Part shown: one piece after another, positions 1 through 43,592 of the stretch
Numbering within the stretch: position 1 is the first letter of the stretch
How the letters are laid out: each line of letters starts with the position of its first letter
Assembly (NCBI GenBank): GCA_964020155.1
Contig: OZ026549.1
Location: forward strand, 3,746,633 to 3,810,632
Direction of reading: 5' to 3'
Length of the DNA: 64,000 nucleotides
Origin: Chondrilla cf. caribensis
Taxonomy: Eukaryota > Porifera > Demospongiae > Chondrillida > Chondrillidae
The notes under the pieces: model-generated
Seen by the model: the letters and a program-made list of their open reading frames with translations, nothing else
The model's database searches: none
What the model was told of the DNA's origin: nothing
Position numbers and translations under genes: made by a program

Positions 1-86
1 NNNNNNNNNNNNNNNNNNNNNNNNNNNNNNNNNNNNNNNNNNNNNNNNNNNNNNNNNNNNNNNNNNNNNNNNNNNNNNNNNNNNNN
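1..86. other. Assembly gap
   Basis: The first 86 positions are all N, so the true left neighbour of the sequence starting at 87 is unknown. Confidence 0.99.
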
Positions 87-491
87 CACTCCAGGGCCTA
101 TAAATCACGTACATTGCTCAACATTATCAATTTTTTCCAAGGTTATGGTATTGCTCAGGGTGAGGGTCATGGGCTGTCTCTCGGATACGTCCATGTCATT
201 CTGCATGCATCCTGTAGGGGCATTTTTGATAATATACATGGTAATTTGTATATATGTATGTGTACGCACTCCCATTGCAATTAGCTCTTATATATAAGAT
301 TATAAGATTATTGATTTATATAGTATGTTTGGTAGAGGTTGTATTATTATAATGAAAGTTTTGAAGTTATAAATTTTATAATCATATATTTGCACTTTCA
401 CAGCATGTATTATAATATTATATACAATATTATAATTATTATTATGATATTGTACATATCATACCTGATCAATCTAATGAATTATAGTACA

Positions 492-694
492 ATAGCATCC
501 GTTACTATAGAAACAGTACTATTATACAGCAATTTTATAATGTATAAAGTGCTAGCAACAGTATAAAGCGTTAGCAACGGATGCTATAATGGTTAAGACA
601 TGGACACTCGGGCATTATGACATATAAAATACACTCGCCCTCAGGACTCCGTATTTTATGTCATAATGCCCTCGTGCCTATGTCTTAACCACTA
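492..694. repeat. Two adjacent inverted repeats (fold-back MITE-like)
   Basis: The first palindrome has arms of about 16 bases at 492-508 and 570-587, containing ATAGCATCCGTT and its complement. The second has arms of about 42 bases at 590-632 and 651-692 with a few mismatches around an 18-base loop, starting TGGTTAAGACAT. Both look like fold-back or MITE-type elements. No target duplication is clear. Confidence 0.6.
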
Positions 695-1085
695 AATAAT
701 ACCCATGTTCCCAAGTTGCCACCATATTATATAATTGATTGTTATTGAAATCCAGAATCTGATGCATTAAATATAATTCCTTTTAATCACGTATCAATCC
801 TTTAATATTATCCTAAATGGAATTGCAATTGAGTATATGCAAATAATGTATAATTATAATAATATATATAATCCACATAATATTGTAGAGATTCATTGCT
901 ATGTTGTATCCAAATCAATGGAGTTATTGAGCTTATTTCTCCATGATGACCATATTATTATTAATATTATATTAATTTTTCACCAGCTGTAACGTGCATT
1001 CTGTTTATTCATAACTTGCATACCATCTATAGTTCATTATGTCCATTAATTTCAATCCAAAATACATACCCCCTGAAATAAGGAT

Positions 1086-1149
1086 ACCCCTATAATCAGG
1101 ACATGGAAAGACTGCCCCAAGGTGTCCTGATTACAGGGGTCCCACTGTA
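1086..1149. repeat. Short hairpin with pogo-like terminus
   Basis: ACCCCTATAATCAGGACA at 1,086-1,103 is complementary, with one mismatch, to 1,123-1,140. The right arm runs into CCCACTGTA, which resembles the terminal CAGTGGRA of pogo/Tigger-like elements. It is probably a small remnant of one. Confidence 0.45.
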
Positions 1150-1573
1150 TAGTTAACGATATTCTGACAATACAAGAAATTAATGATCTTCCCTAAGATT
1201 AAAGCCTTAGAAAGAAATTATTATTATACGTACTTAGTGAAATGTATTACAATTATATTGATAATACAATGTAAAAATGAACAATAAATTAAATGCATGT
1301 GTTAATGCATACATATGTGTGTAATATCATTCATATTAAAATTGTCCTGACCATTGGATCATTATGAGCCATTACCATCACATTGTATAATATAATACTT
1401 TTCTGTACTCAAAATCCTATTACTTGGAAGTTCAGAATATAGTAACAAGCTTCAAAAACTACAAATACAAAAGTATCCTCTACAAATATCACTTACAATA
1501 GCAGTGTATCTAATAAGAGTATATATGTATGTACGAACGTATGTACCAGACTGGGGATGTGTGCAGAGTTCAG

Positions 1574-33089
<31,516 letters not shown>

Positions 33090-33670
33090 ATCGAAGCCTT
33101 TAGCGTCGCAGAGACTGCAAAATTACTTGATATCGCATACAACGATCACAATTATGGTCCCAAACTTTGTCAACATGCAGTGTTTTGTTGTTGAATGGGC
33201 GTGTATCTTAGAAAGGCGGGAAGTAGGAGTTACCCAGCCGTTGACCTCGATGAATATGATTAAATATGTCACGCATAAATGCGTGCGTTCGCATTTTCAT
33301 GCATGCATGTCTGTTTGCAGGTGTGTATGTAGTGCACGTATGGGTGTATGTGTGTCTGTTACACTTCCTGCTGTACCTGTACCAGTTGTTCAGTAACCAA
33401 ATTTTAACTAGCACTAACTATTCTGAATTATGTAGTCTTACAACTTTACAGCAGAAATAACAACTCATGTGCTATTACCATTTTTGCTATTTTATTTATT
33501 CAGTACAGTATATATTAAATAATTTATATACAATTCACATTATCACAAATGAAATCATATGTTTGGGACTGGAGTCACATCATGATAAACTTAACTGAGA
33601 AACAGATAATTATTCAACATTTAATGTAATTTTCATGCACATAATAGTTGTGAGCATGAATTAAACATAT

Positions 33671-34714
33671 TTATTGGTCTACTTCATCATTGTAGTGAAA
33701 CATGGCGATACATAAATTGGCATTGCTAGCACTCTGTTGATCTCCAAACACTTCTGATCCTTCCTCAAGTTTACACTTGCAAGTAATGATTATCCGCATT
33801 CCCTGCCTAACAGGCCTGAACACCGCAATGATCATAATTGGGATCACAATCTCAGGAAGACCTACCAACAGCAAGGTGCTTATAATGTATGCCGAAACAT
33901 GAAATACAAGACTCTGAGTAACTTCAAGTTCAATTACCAAAGTGTACAGGATAGTAGTTCCCAAAATTGCAAATGAAACTGTCAATAAGAGAACACATAG
34001 TTTAACCATGGCCTGGTCGATGTATCTGTTATGAGTAATGACAGGCTTCTTAACATATACCAGAATGGTGATTACAAAACCAATCACCACAAGCTGTGTT
34101 GGAAATCCAACTATGAGTATATGGAGAATCTGATGAATGAGAGCTAAAAGAGTTGATCTCTTTTCCACACAAAATATTCCATCCAAATGATCCGCAGTGT
34201 AGAGTGGAGTAAGGAAAGGAATGGATAATAAGGTCACAGCACCTACCATAATGATCATAGCCGCTGTCAAGGGTATCACTCGGATTTTCGCCACTCCATA
34301 TTTTATTATAATGAACATAGAAATAGTTAAAGTGACCCAATACAAGTTGCGTATAGAAACGCTTATGTTATAAAGGAAGGGCCCAACCCGGCAAGCATTA
34401 GTACTAATCGGCAACAGTCCCTCTATTTCTGACGTACTCAGTGCAACGAGAATCACAACGATCAAGCTGTTGAGTACGCCTACAGCTGTGATCCCCAGTA
34501 ACAGGTTCCTCTGAACGGGTGCTTTGCGTAACGCGCGGCTGGCTAGAATAGAGGCAAATGTAGTTCCATTGAGACTTAGCTGTAACGGACAAATAACAAC
34601 GAACCACAAGCAGTTCAGGGCGAGATATCCGGGAATAGTGAGAACCATCGGAGAAGTAGGGCTGGTTGAAGTCACATTAGACGTATTCTCCATCCACTCC
34701 ATCAGTTTGTCCAT
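33671..34714 (-). CDS. Intronless seven-transmembrane receptor (GPCR-like), copy A
   Basis: A single-exon protein of 347 residues. The N-terminus of about 27 residues has NTS and NVT glycosylation sequons. Seven hydrophobic segments lie at about residues 30-52, 70-94, 112-138, 147-170, 190-218, 236-262 and 270-300. Cysteines before TM3 (NACRVG) and in the second extracellular loop (GIFCVEKR) fit the class A disulfide. A canonical DRY after TM3 and NPxxY in TM7 are absent; TM7 instead has LPEIVIP followed by FRPVRQGMR. The family looks like a lineage-specific, rhodopsin-like receptor; ligand and G-protein coupling are unknown. The gene lies head to tail with the dynein gene, its stop 580 bases upstream of the dynein ATG. 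I chose the first Met; MEWMENTS six codons in is an alternative. Confidence 0.85.
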   Translation of the reverse strand: MDKLMEWMENTSNVTSTSPTSPMVLTIPGYLALNCLWFVVICPLQLSLNGTTFASILASRALRKAPVQRNLLLGITAVGVLNSLIVVILVALSTSEIEGLLPISTNACRVGPFLYNISVSIRNLYWVTLTISMFIIIKYGVAKIRVIPLTAAMIIMVGAVTLLSIPFLTPLYTADHLDGIFCVEKRSTLLALIHQILHILIVGFPTQLVVIGFVITILVYVKKPVITHNRYIDQAMVKLCVLLLTVSFAILGTTILYTLVIELEVTQSLVFHVSAYIISTLLLVGLPEIVIPIMIIAVFRPVRQGMRIIITCKCKLEEGSEVFGDQQSASNANLCIAMFHYNDEVDQ

Positions 34715-34730
34715 ACTAGTTATCGCGCCG

Positions 34731-36884
34731 TGTTTATACTCAGTCTATACACTGCTCGTTCGGTTTATATACACAAGGGCGGTCGGAACCGCAGCGGCCA
34801 TGGCCGCCCCACTTTTTCCTGCACCAGAAAAAAATAATCTTATTATTTTTAATTTAGATAATTTTTAACTTTAATCTTGGTCAGTAGATCTAGATCTGAA
34901 AATCTATAATCATCTTCGAGATACCGCAGACTCCATTTTCTTGTGGTATTGCTCAATATATAACGTGAAACTAAACGGATATTAACGGATATCACATGTG
35001 CTTTCATTATACGTATATATTATACGTACGTATGATTTTGTTGGTCAATCTGAACATAGAATGACATAGCTAGGTAAATTCATCCCAACTGATTTGTAGT
35101 TATACCATGTGTAACACGTAACATTGTTGCTTTTGATTAATGAAAAGAATTTCTTCAATTTCACTGCAATAATAAATATGAAGTACAATATAATGAGGCT
35201 GATATAATATTATTTGTAGGTGATTGGTAGAAAAATTTTAGGGCCGCTGTACTTGAAGATTGCTTCCAACGCCCCTGAACATGTACAGACAACGGTGGGT
35301 ATATATGTTTTATGCGTACAGTAATGACAATGTGCGTATTAGCTAGTTATCCCTCTAATCTGGCTTACATAGGAGGATTTGGTGTTGTACTGTTATTAAT
35401 GACTGTCGCATTCTACATTCCTTGAATAAGGAGGGGGCATCCTATTATCTTACCATAACTAATTAGCTTGTAGTATTACTCCTAAACTTCTTTTTCTAAG
35501 CCGTTGCCTCAACTAAATCCTTAATGTTATCTAATACTTGCTGCTGGAGAGTATTCTTCATAATAATATTGAGAATGTCTCCTTAATTGGCATAAGGGAA
35601 ACAAGCTGCCCTCCAACCATGATTATGTTATAGGATACTTATTAGCTGAAGGGTTGTGACCCCTGACCTCTGACCTCGTGTCTAAGGTGTTATAAGGTTA
35701 TAAAACCTGGGGGGACAGCCTGAAACCCTTTCACGTCATCACAAGATGACGGAGAAAAAAATAAATAAATAAAAAATATCTAGGCAGTTATCGTCGATCT
35801 GCGAGCACAAGGCAATGAACTGCGCATGCTCCATAACCTGTGTACCGCCAGTGCACCTGATCATATCGAGCACTGGACATTAACTACGACGAACCGCGCA
35901 TGCTCAGTTACCTGTGTAACAGCAGTGGGCGCGGTCATTACAAATGCTGGTCATTAACTACGATCAACTACATTAATCTACATTATAACGACTTGTAAAC
36001 TTCACCTACCTATAGGACATATTATACTGAATGGACGCGTGTATGGGAGGAACTTCATAGTCAATGTGTCAAAAATAATTTTACAAACTAATTTTATCTA
36101 TGCACAAAGGGAAAAAAATTAAGTAATAGTATCATCTGTGTCATGTCATGGTCAATTCATTATTATAAGATAGTTGGAGATTTGAACATTCAAAATATGA
36201 GTGGGATGCAAATTTTTGTTCCATATGACTAACAGTTCCAAACAGTTTGAACTTATAGCTCTTTGATTTCCAGAAACATCTAAAGCATATGTTAGTCGTG
36301 ATCAAAGTTCAGACCCTCGGAAATGCTAGGGCATAAAATCATATATGTATAGATCTTTCATACCAAGATCTATGATGAAACGTAGTTCAGTGACATCATC
36401 TAAAAATGTGTTCCAAAATGGACGTCATGATGGCCGCCATACTATACACTGCTCGTTCGATTTATTATACAGTCACATGTATAGACAACGGTGTGTTTTA
36501 TACATACAGTAATGACAATGCCCCTAGTTATTAGCGGTGCCTTTAATCTGGCTTACGTAGGAGGATTTGGTGTTTTACTGTCATATAACAACTTGTAAAC
36601 TTCACATACCTAGGACGTACTGAATGGACGCGTATATAGGGGGAATTCCATAGTCAATATGTCAAACATAATTTACAAATCAATTTATATATTATGTACA
36701 AAGGGAGAATGATAATACTGTCCTGGTCAATTCATCATTATAAGATAGTGGGAGATTTGAACATGTAAATTATGAGTGGGATGCAAATTTTTGTTCTATA
36801 TGCAACAGTTCCAAACAGTTTGAACTTGACTCTGAACTGATTTGAAATCCCACTCAATGACATAGACATTGAAGAAATGATCAT
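34731..36884. other. Non-coding upstream region of receptor A with internal duplications
   Basis: I see no gene. About 35,280-36,300 and 36,440-36,850 share blocks (GACAACGGTG..., TCTGGCTTAC.TAGGAGGATTTGGTGTT, GTAAACTTCAC.TACCTA, GAGTGGGATGCAAATTTTTGTT). The same blocks occur once in copy B at 45,850-46,260. A short tandem repeat of about 75 bases lies at 35,815-35,965 (GCGCATGCTC...TTACCTGTGTA). The same sequence presumably holds the receptor promoter, but I cannot identify one. Confidence 0.55.
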
Positions 36885-37254
36885 AGGTGTAGGAACCAGG
36901 GGGGCACCCGGGGCACGTGCCCCCCCATGAAATAAATTCTTTAAAAGTGCCCCCCTTTGAGAAGATACTGCACTGAGAGAATTTCAGAGTTTTGAATTGG
37001 GACCAGGGTACAATTGTAGTCAGCATACTGTTTACCTCAACAAATAAAGGCAAAGAGCCAACCCTTATTGTTCCCAAGCACTCTTGAAAAAAAACTTGAG
37101 AGAAACAGTTGTGAGAACAACCATTAGTGTCGCATGATATTGAAGTCATGTGATATGGTAGACAAAAATGGCCACCTAATAATTGTTACTCAATTATTTA
37201 GGGCATCAATCTCCAGCAAGTGCCCCCCCAATCTGAATTGCCTTCCTACGCCCT
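36885..37254. mobile_element. hAT-like nonautonomous DNA transposon (MITE)
   Basis: The 370-base element has terminal inverted repeats AGGTGTAGGAA and TTCCTACGCCCT. It is flanked by a near-perfect duplication, TGATCAT (36,878-36,884) and TGATGAT (37,255-37,261), which extends to 8 bases of the hAT type if the ends are shifted by one. Next to each end is a G- or C-rich run (GGGGGGCAC / GTGCCCCCCC). The paralogous position near 46,405 lacks it, so it inserted after the segmental duplication or was lost from copy B. Confidence 0.75.
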
Positions 37255-37686
37255 TGATGATATATTATTATGACAGTCACAGGTTTTGGAATTGCCGCCG
37301 CAACTATCTAATCCGGTCGCAAAATAGTGTTTGAGGGATGAGAGAGTCTTTGCATGGTTAGTTTTTTTACATAGCAATATAATGCAATGGATATCTGCAG
37401 TAATTTGAATAGTAGGCTTTGTAAGTAAACACTGATTCAATTAATAACCAACATTCTAAATATAGTGTAGTTGATTTGAACATAGATCATGATCAAGAAA
37501 ATGGAATATACATGCATACTAACTGAGAACAGAATGTGCATATAAAGTGAGATAAATCAAATTTCTGATGACCATGCATCCCACACCATATACCATGACA
37601 CTACAGGTTGGAAATGGAGATCAATCAATGATAACCAATGGAAAGAGGGTTGTTTGGCTAGGTATGGGTAAGTGCAATGGAAATCT

Positions 37687-37758
37687 CTAGCCATAGAAAT
37701 TCCATTACACCAAATGTTTCGGCAGCTGACTGATACCTTTTTCAGTGGTATGACTACA

Positions 37759-37799
<41 letters not shown>

Positions 37800-38262
37800 T
37801 GAGTTGTTAAATGCAAGTATGTGACAGTTAGAGATGAGAACATTACCATGCCACCTCAGCTTCAGCAAAACACATACAGAGGACATGCAGGACACTCCAT
37901 AGAAAGGACCCATGCAGGCAAAAGTATAGTACACGCCTGTAATCACACAGCTATATTAGAGTACTGGAATGTTGGACAATTCAGAAAGAGTCATCCCCCT
38001 TGAACAGAGAAAGAAACATTACCCATAACATAATAGCTATATAGAACACTCCTATAACTATTCCCAGCCCACTATTCCATTATTCCTCGTGGATCCTAAC
38101 AGATAGTTGTGCATTTAATATTAGTCATACATCACCCACTCATCGATCACAAACACACTGTAACAGTATGTAAAAACATGCACACACCATATATACCACT
38201 GACATAGGTATATAAGTCAGCTGCCAAAACATTTGGTGTAATGAAATTCAATGGCTATAGCT
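37687..38262. mobile_element. Fold-back element with about 65-base inverted arms (copy A)
   Basis: The left arm at 37,687-37,755 (CTAGCCATAGAAATTCC...CAGCTGACTGATACC) is imperfectly complementary to 38,193-38,262. The spacer contains a GT tract (37,761-37,800) and no coding sequence. It predates the segmental duplication, since the same element is present in copy B. Confidence 0.65.
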
Positions 38263-38647
38263 ATATATATAGAGCTCTAGATTTTGATTGAACTTAATTA
38301 TCCACAATTAATGTATGTATCTTAATCAATGTATCTTAAGTTATATGGAATTTATATACACATGCAGGTACGTAATACATTTTGGTGCATACATGTTATA
38401 GGGTCTATGTTATGCAGTTACATACTGCAGGGTTAAATCTATAGGTCTATAGGAGACAGGGGAGAGCCCTTTACCCCATGCATCCCAGCCTTATGTATGT
38501 ATGTATAAAACACTCCATGCTATAGTGATGTTTTGTATTACAATGCATAATAATACTGACATATATATTATACTATAGAGGTACAATATTGTATTAATTT
38601 ATCAATATAATATAGTACATGTAGCTATAGACACACACACATGTACA

Positions 38648-39060
<413 letters not shown>

Positions 39061-39189
39061 TTGCTATATACCGTGACATGATAACTGTTTTAACTTCATA
39101 ATTTTTCAGTATAATAAGGATTCACATAAATAAAACATCTGAATACAGAAGTTGTACATAATACGTTCATTATCGAATAACATTAAGAT

Positions 39190-39211
39190 GATAATAATAA
39201 AAAATATAAAC

Positions 39212-39248
<37 letters not shown>

Positions 39249-39305
39249 TAAACAATAATAAGAATAAGAATAAGAATAAGAATAAGAATAAAAACAATAA
39301 TAACA
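39190..39305. repeat. AAT/AAG triplet-like microsatellite
   Basis: An AAT run followed by an AATAAG hexamer run, immediately upstream of the reverse transcriptase remnant. Confidence 0.88.
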
Positions 39306-40949
39306 CAACTGTTCATAGACGGAGAAACCATCTGGTCAAGAGAAGGTACAACACAAGGGGATCCCTTGTCGATGGCAATTTATGCAATTGGTATTATGTT
39401 GTTAATACAGAAGATGACATTGGCAGTACATGACAATAATCTACATCAAATCTGGTTCGCAGACGATGCCTCTGCTGCGGGGTCCCTCTCAGGACTTCAT
39501 GATTGGTGGTCTTCTCTGATCAAGGATGGTCCTGCATACGGCTATCACATAAATGCCTCCAAAACCTGGCTGATCACCAGAAGTGGCCTAATTTCCAAAG
39601 CCATAAGGAGATATTTCAAGCTACAGGCATCCATATCACAAAAGATGGCCAACAACATCTAGGTGAAGCACTAGGATCCAGACTTTCATTGACACTTTTG
39701 CGAAAAAGAAGATAACCAAATGGACGGAATTAATCATAAGCTTGGCAGAAATAGCTAAAAGCCCTCCTCACGATGCCTACTGCAGATTTGTACATGGTCT
39801 TAGCAACCAATACTCCTTCACTATGCGAACAGTACCTAGTACTGAGGATCTTTTTGAGCCAATAGAAGAGGCAATTCGCTATCATCTCATTCCAGCCCTC
39901 ACCGGAAGAGACGTTAGTGAGGCAGAATGACAGCTATTGTCCCTACCCACTCGTTTGGGTGGCCTGGGGCTGGCCAATCCAACACATATAGCTTCTAACA
40001 AATATGCAGCTTCAGTGAAAGTTACAGCTCCCTTAGTTGAACTGATCAATGAGAAGCAGTTTCAGTATTGCATAGATACAGTCACAAAACAGAGGTACGC
40101 AAAATATGAAGTTAAAGTCCAGTAACGGAAGAAGCAAGCACAAACTGCAGAACAACTACGTTGCCACCTGCCAAGGTATCTTCAGAGAGCTATGGATCCG
40201 GGGCAGGAAAAGAGGGCATCTTCCTGGCTCTCTGCTATCCCTGTCCAAGAACATGGTTTTGCCTTACATAAAGGAGACTTCCGAGATGCTCTTCGTCTTC
40301 GTTACAACTGGAACCCCACACATCTACCAACAAAGTGTGCCTGTGGACACGCTTTCTCTGTCAATCACGCCATGGACTGCCGTACTGGTGGATTCCCCAC
40401 CAGAAGGCACAATGAAATCAGGGTTATTACAGCTAAAATTATGTCAGAGGTATGCTATTATGTTATGATTGAGCCACAGCTTCAAAGTCTATCTGGTGAA
40501 ACCTTCAAAAGAAAAACAACTAAAACTGAGGATAATGCACGCTTAGACATCAGTGTCAATGCATTCTGGGGAACAGAAAAACAGAGAGCATTTTTCGATG
40601 TAAGGATTTGTAATCCTAGCACTCCGTCTTACCAGAATGCCAATTTGGATGCCATCTATCAGAGACAAGAGAAAGAGAAAAGAAGATTGTATGAAGAGAC
40701 AGTAAGTTATAGTAGGTTGAGTAGGTTGAAATGGGCTCATTCACACCGCTAGTCTTTGCCATCACTGTGGGAATGGGCATGTCAACCACCATTGCCTATA
40801 AAAGACTTGTCTTGTTGCTTGCAATGAAGCGCCAACAGCCGTACAGCCTAACAATGGCTTGGCTACGTTGCCGCCTAGGATTCTCTCTACTCAGATCCGC
40901 CATCGCTGCTATCAGGGGAGCTCAGATCCACCGCTGGACAACCAGTTAA
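39306..40949 (+). pseudogene. Remnant of a non-LTR-type retrotransposon (reverse transcriptase to C-terminal zinc/nuclease-like region)
   Basis: The plus-strand frame from about 39,309 reads SREGTTQGDPLSMAIYA and then the catalytic box WFADDASA (about 39,453). A frameshift follows near 39,617. A thumb-like stretch LLSLPTRLGGLGLANPTHI follows, interrupted by a TGA at 39,928-39,930, and another shift comes near 40,125. From 40,192 to 40,740 is a long block with a CxC...HxxxC pattern (CACGHAFSVNHAMDC) and an acidic DARLDIS...FFDVRI motif. These resemble the zinc knuckle and restriction-like endonuclease of R2-type elements; that link is an inference. The tail continues in a third frame to about 40,949. 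The 5' half (fingers of the RT and upstream) is absent, so it is a 5'-truncated dead copy. Confidence 0.8.
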
Positions 40950-41175
40950 GTGCATTGCCATTGATCTCGCAGTAAGCAAGGGCAATTTAATTGTATGCTA
41001 ATGTAATATTATATGTTGTTTTATTATTATTATTAAAACTATTATTATTATTAATATTAATGATATTAATGGAAGTTCACTTACATAGTAAAACTCTAGC
41101 TAATCATGATTAAAGCAATAATAAATAAATGGAAACAGAAAAATGAATACAGACAATAAAATTAATATTAATCAA

Positions 41176-41439
41176 TTAATCTATCCAGAAAGGATTGTCA
41201 ATTAATGGCGGTCTCCCAACAGAACCCAGAATGGCAGCTGCATTTCCTCGCTGCACTGCGACTGAAAGTCTCTGCAGAAGGAATTGCAGAGACTTTGGCT
41301 CCCCTGTCATCCTCCTAAGGCGGCATCCCAACTCCCAGAAAAAGTTGAGGGCCTCTGGCCCCAGTGCCCCAGATGTCTCTACTGCCACAGGGATAAAATG
41401 GTGGCTGCTGTCTAGGTGAGCATACTTGGCCTTTTTCAT
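41176..41439 (-). pseudogene. C-terminal fragment of a second retroelement polyprotein, inverted
   Basis: The minus frame reads KYAHLDSSHHFIPVAVETSGALG...EPKSLQFLLQRLSVAVQRGNAAAILG. This is a recurrent C-terminal tail of animal reverse transcriptase polyproteins with restriction-like endonucleases. It is a fragment of about 85 codons ending in TAG or similar. It lies in the opposite orientation to the thumb fragment of the same kind of element that begins only 35 bases away. Confidence 0.7.
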
Positions 41440-41473
41440 TATTATTAATTAAAAAACTAAACTGCTTCACATC

Positions 41474-41970
41474 TTGCAAACCTCCCCGGCATTTTCTTCA
41501 CCACTGCTAAAATCCTGCGACCAACTGTTGATGGCTACAGTTTCCAGAATTACAAACATAGACTTTAATTGTGTGAAATCATCCTGGCTACAGGCAACCC
41601 TCTCAGTCAACACAGGTGGCCTGGGGTTTCCGAGTGCCTCCATTCTTGCACCATCCGCCTTCTTGGCATCCACTGATGGGGGCTCCGAAATATTGCAACA
41701 ACTCCTCCCAAACCATCTGTCCTCCGTTCTTACCTCGACAGGGACTGTGCATTATCCAGGTGGAAGTACAACTTGCCTGAGGATACGCCTATCCCATCTG
41801 TCACAACTAGACAGAAATCCTGGGACCAGCCAACAGTTCAACACCAGTTCGACACCTTCTTGGACCAGTGTACAGATGAGATCTCGAGGTCCCGGTTGCT
41901 GGGCACCAGTTCACGTGAGTCCGGGGCTTGGCTAAACGAATTGATTATAATAACAATAACAATAAAATAA
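41474..41970 (+). pseudogene. Reverse transcriptase thumb-region fragment of a retroelement
   Basis: The plus frame reads ISRITN-like, then SSWLQATLSVNTGGLGFPSA.ILAPSAFLAST. The frame shifts near 41,770 into KSWDQPTVQHQFDTFLDQC...RLLGTSSRESGAWLN. These blocks occur in this order just after the RT domain in many animal non-LTR elements. Together with 41,176-41,439 (minus) it looks like one element broken and partly inverted. Confidence 0.7.
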
Positions 41971-42608
41971 TAATGTATTTTTCGTGCTATACCTCAACAT
42001 AATGATATAACAACAATAATCATCATCATTGGTCTCCAAGCCATGCAAAATAGCACTTAGACCTCAACAATTTGCTCCTGATATATATTTCTCTTTGTGT
42101 GTGTGACAAAGAAAATAATAGCTCAATCAGTATACTACTGTAGGCACCTTGTGTTGTAAGTTGAGATCTGAGTTTCGGATTACCTAGCACAGTATAGATC
42201 ACAGCCATTTTTCGGTGAGTTTCATTGAATAGAAAATTGATTAAGCTGTTACTTGAATAAGATCACTATTATCAAACCGGATGTAAACTTGTCCACAATC
42301 AATTAAAAACCTGAATTTATAGCATTCTTGGTAGGGTGAGCTTTTGCTGTCGTGTGTCTGTTTATCTTACATTCACAGTGTACATTTGCAACTAGAAACC
42401 GTGTGTACAATGTACACAGTGCACTATATACTTGAGAGATATTTGTGATCTGAGAGTAGATAATATCGCGAAATTTGATATGAGAATAATAATGACTGAA
42501 TTACGTATATCAAAAAAAAACCTACACTTATTAGTATTTCATTTTCGACTTCCAGTATGGCCAATAGATAATAATATGTCATTACATGTAACCGTCACAA
42601 TGAATATA
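41971..42608. other. AT-rich intergenic sequence
   Basis: I see no gene, RNA or clear repeat boundary here. Confidence 0.5.
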
Positions 42609-43401
42609 CAGTGGAATCACGCTAATTGGACTATGGTTTATATTTAACTTGCATGAACATCGCACTAAATCAAACAAAGTTTGAAGTCCCTGGACAAGTG
42701 CTATACACAAGTATAGGAAAGTCTCTCGTTAGTTCGAATGTCAATCGTGTTAACCGGAACATTTTAGAGGAAGATGCTATTACTAAAATGTGCATTTAAC
42801 AACAATAAAAGTAATAGAGTGTCAATAAATCATTGATCCATCGTTTCTAACTCCCTTCATACTCTTTCAAGGAATTTGAAGAGTTCTAGGAAAGATTCGC
42901 GTGGGTTCTTCCTCGTGAACTCATCAATCCAACATGGTAAAAGCTCACAACTACTTTCCTAAGGAGCATAACGTCAAGTTAATCTCTCAAAGATCGGCTT
43001 TTCAATTCGTCTGTGCGTTTGACAGCCACTTGCAATGTGATGTCATAAACTGCTTGATTATTATTCGTCATGCACGTTCATTTACACCCAATATGTAGTA
43101 TACAGTATAATATTTAAACAAGGTTCCACCAGACTACTTTCACTATTTATCAGGCATGCATATGATCATTAATACTGAATCTGCATAAGATTTGTTGTAT
43201 CATTTTGGCCGCAGCACATATATAGGTGTAAATATGTACATAGGTGTCCCTGAATGTAAATTTCAAGGATTGTCAACAGAACTATGACTTTACTAAATTA
43301 TCATTGAAATTTATTAGTACTTTCAGTAACTGGAACTCTCAATAACTGGAACTTTCCATACTATCCCCTGGAGGTTCCAGTTAACAATTAAGATTCCACT
43401 G
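42609..43401. mobile_element. Pogo/Tigger-like nonautonomous transposon (TA target site)
   Basis: The terminal inverted repeats are CAGTGGAATC at 42,609-42,618 and GATTCCACTG at 43,392-43,401, perfect over 10 bases, flanked by TA on both sides. The CAGTGGAA terminus and TA duplication fit pogo-type Tc1/mariner elements. The 793-base body has no transposase that I can recognise. Its right end lies only about 7 bases from the left edge of segmental duplication copy B. Confidence 0.78.
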
Positions 43402-43492
43402 TATATCAGTAAAACATCGGTTCTATCTTACAGGCATATCAATGAAACCAACACATCGACCTACTGGATATCCCCGTCCACGCATTTCTTAC

Positions 43493-43592
43493 CTGCTGTT
43501 CTTTGACCATGTCGGTGGTCATGACATTCGTTCTCTTCTTGTCTGTTTGTTTTGAAGAGATGCTTTCTCCCGCTCGTCGATCTAACAAGACC
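43493..43592 (-). pseudogene. Dead copy of dynein heavy chain exon 1
   Basis: This is homologous to 32,967-33,066. It keeps the splice donor (CAGCAG|GTAAG) and reads TDKKRTNV..TD.VKEQQ. The segment with the start codon has been deleted (TCGACAT of copy A is missing), and one base is inserted in the AAAGC..CTT stretch, shifting the frame. No further dynein exons follow, so it is a passenger of the duplication. Confidence 0.85.

Larger units (their letters stand above)
87..1573. other. AT-rich intergenic region downstream of the dynein gene
   Basis: I see no gene here. The stretch lies 3' of the minus-strand dynein stop codon, so its right end should hold that gene's 3' UTR. The only AATAAA-like signal I noticed on the minus strand is the TTTATT near 1,003, over 500 bases past the stop. 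The sequence is AT-rich with several small inverted repeats, listed separately. Confidence 0.6.
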
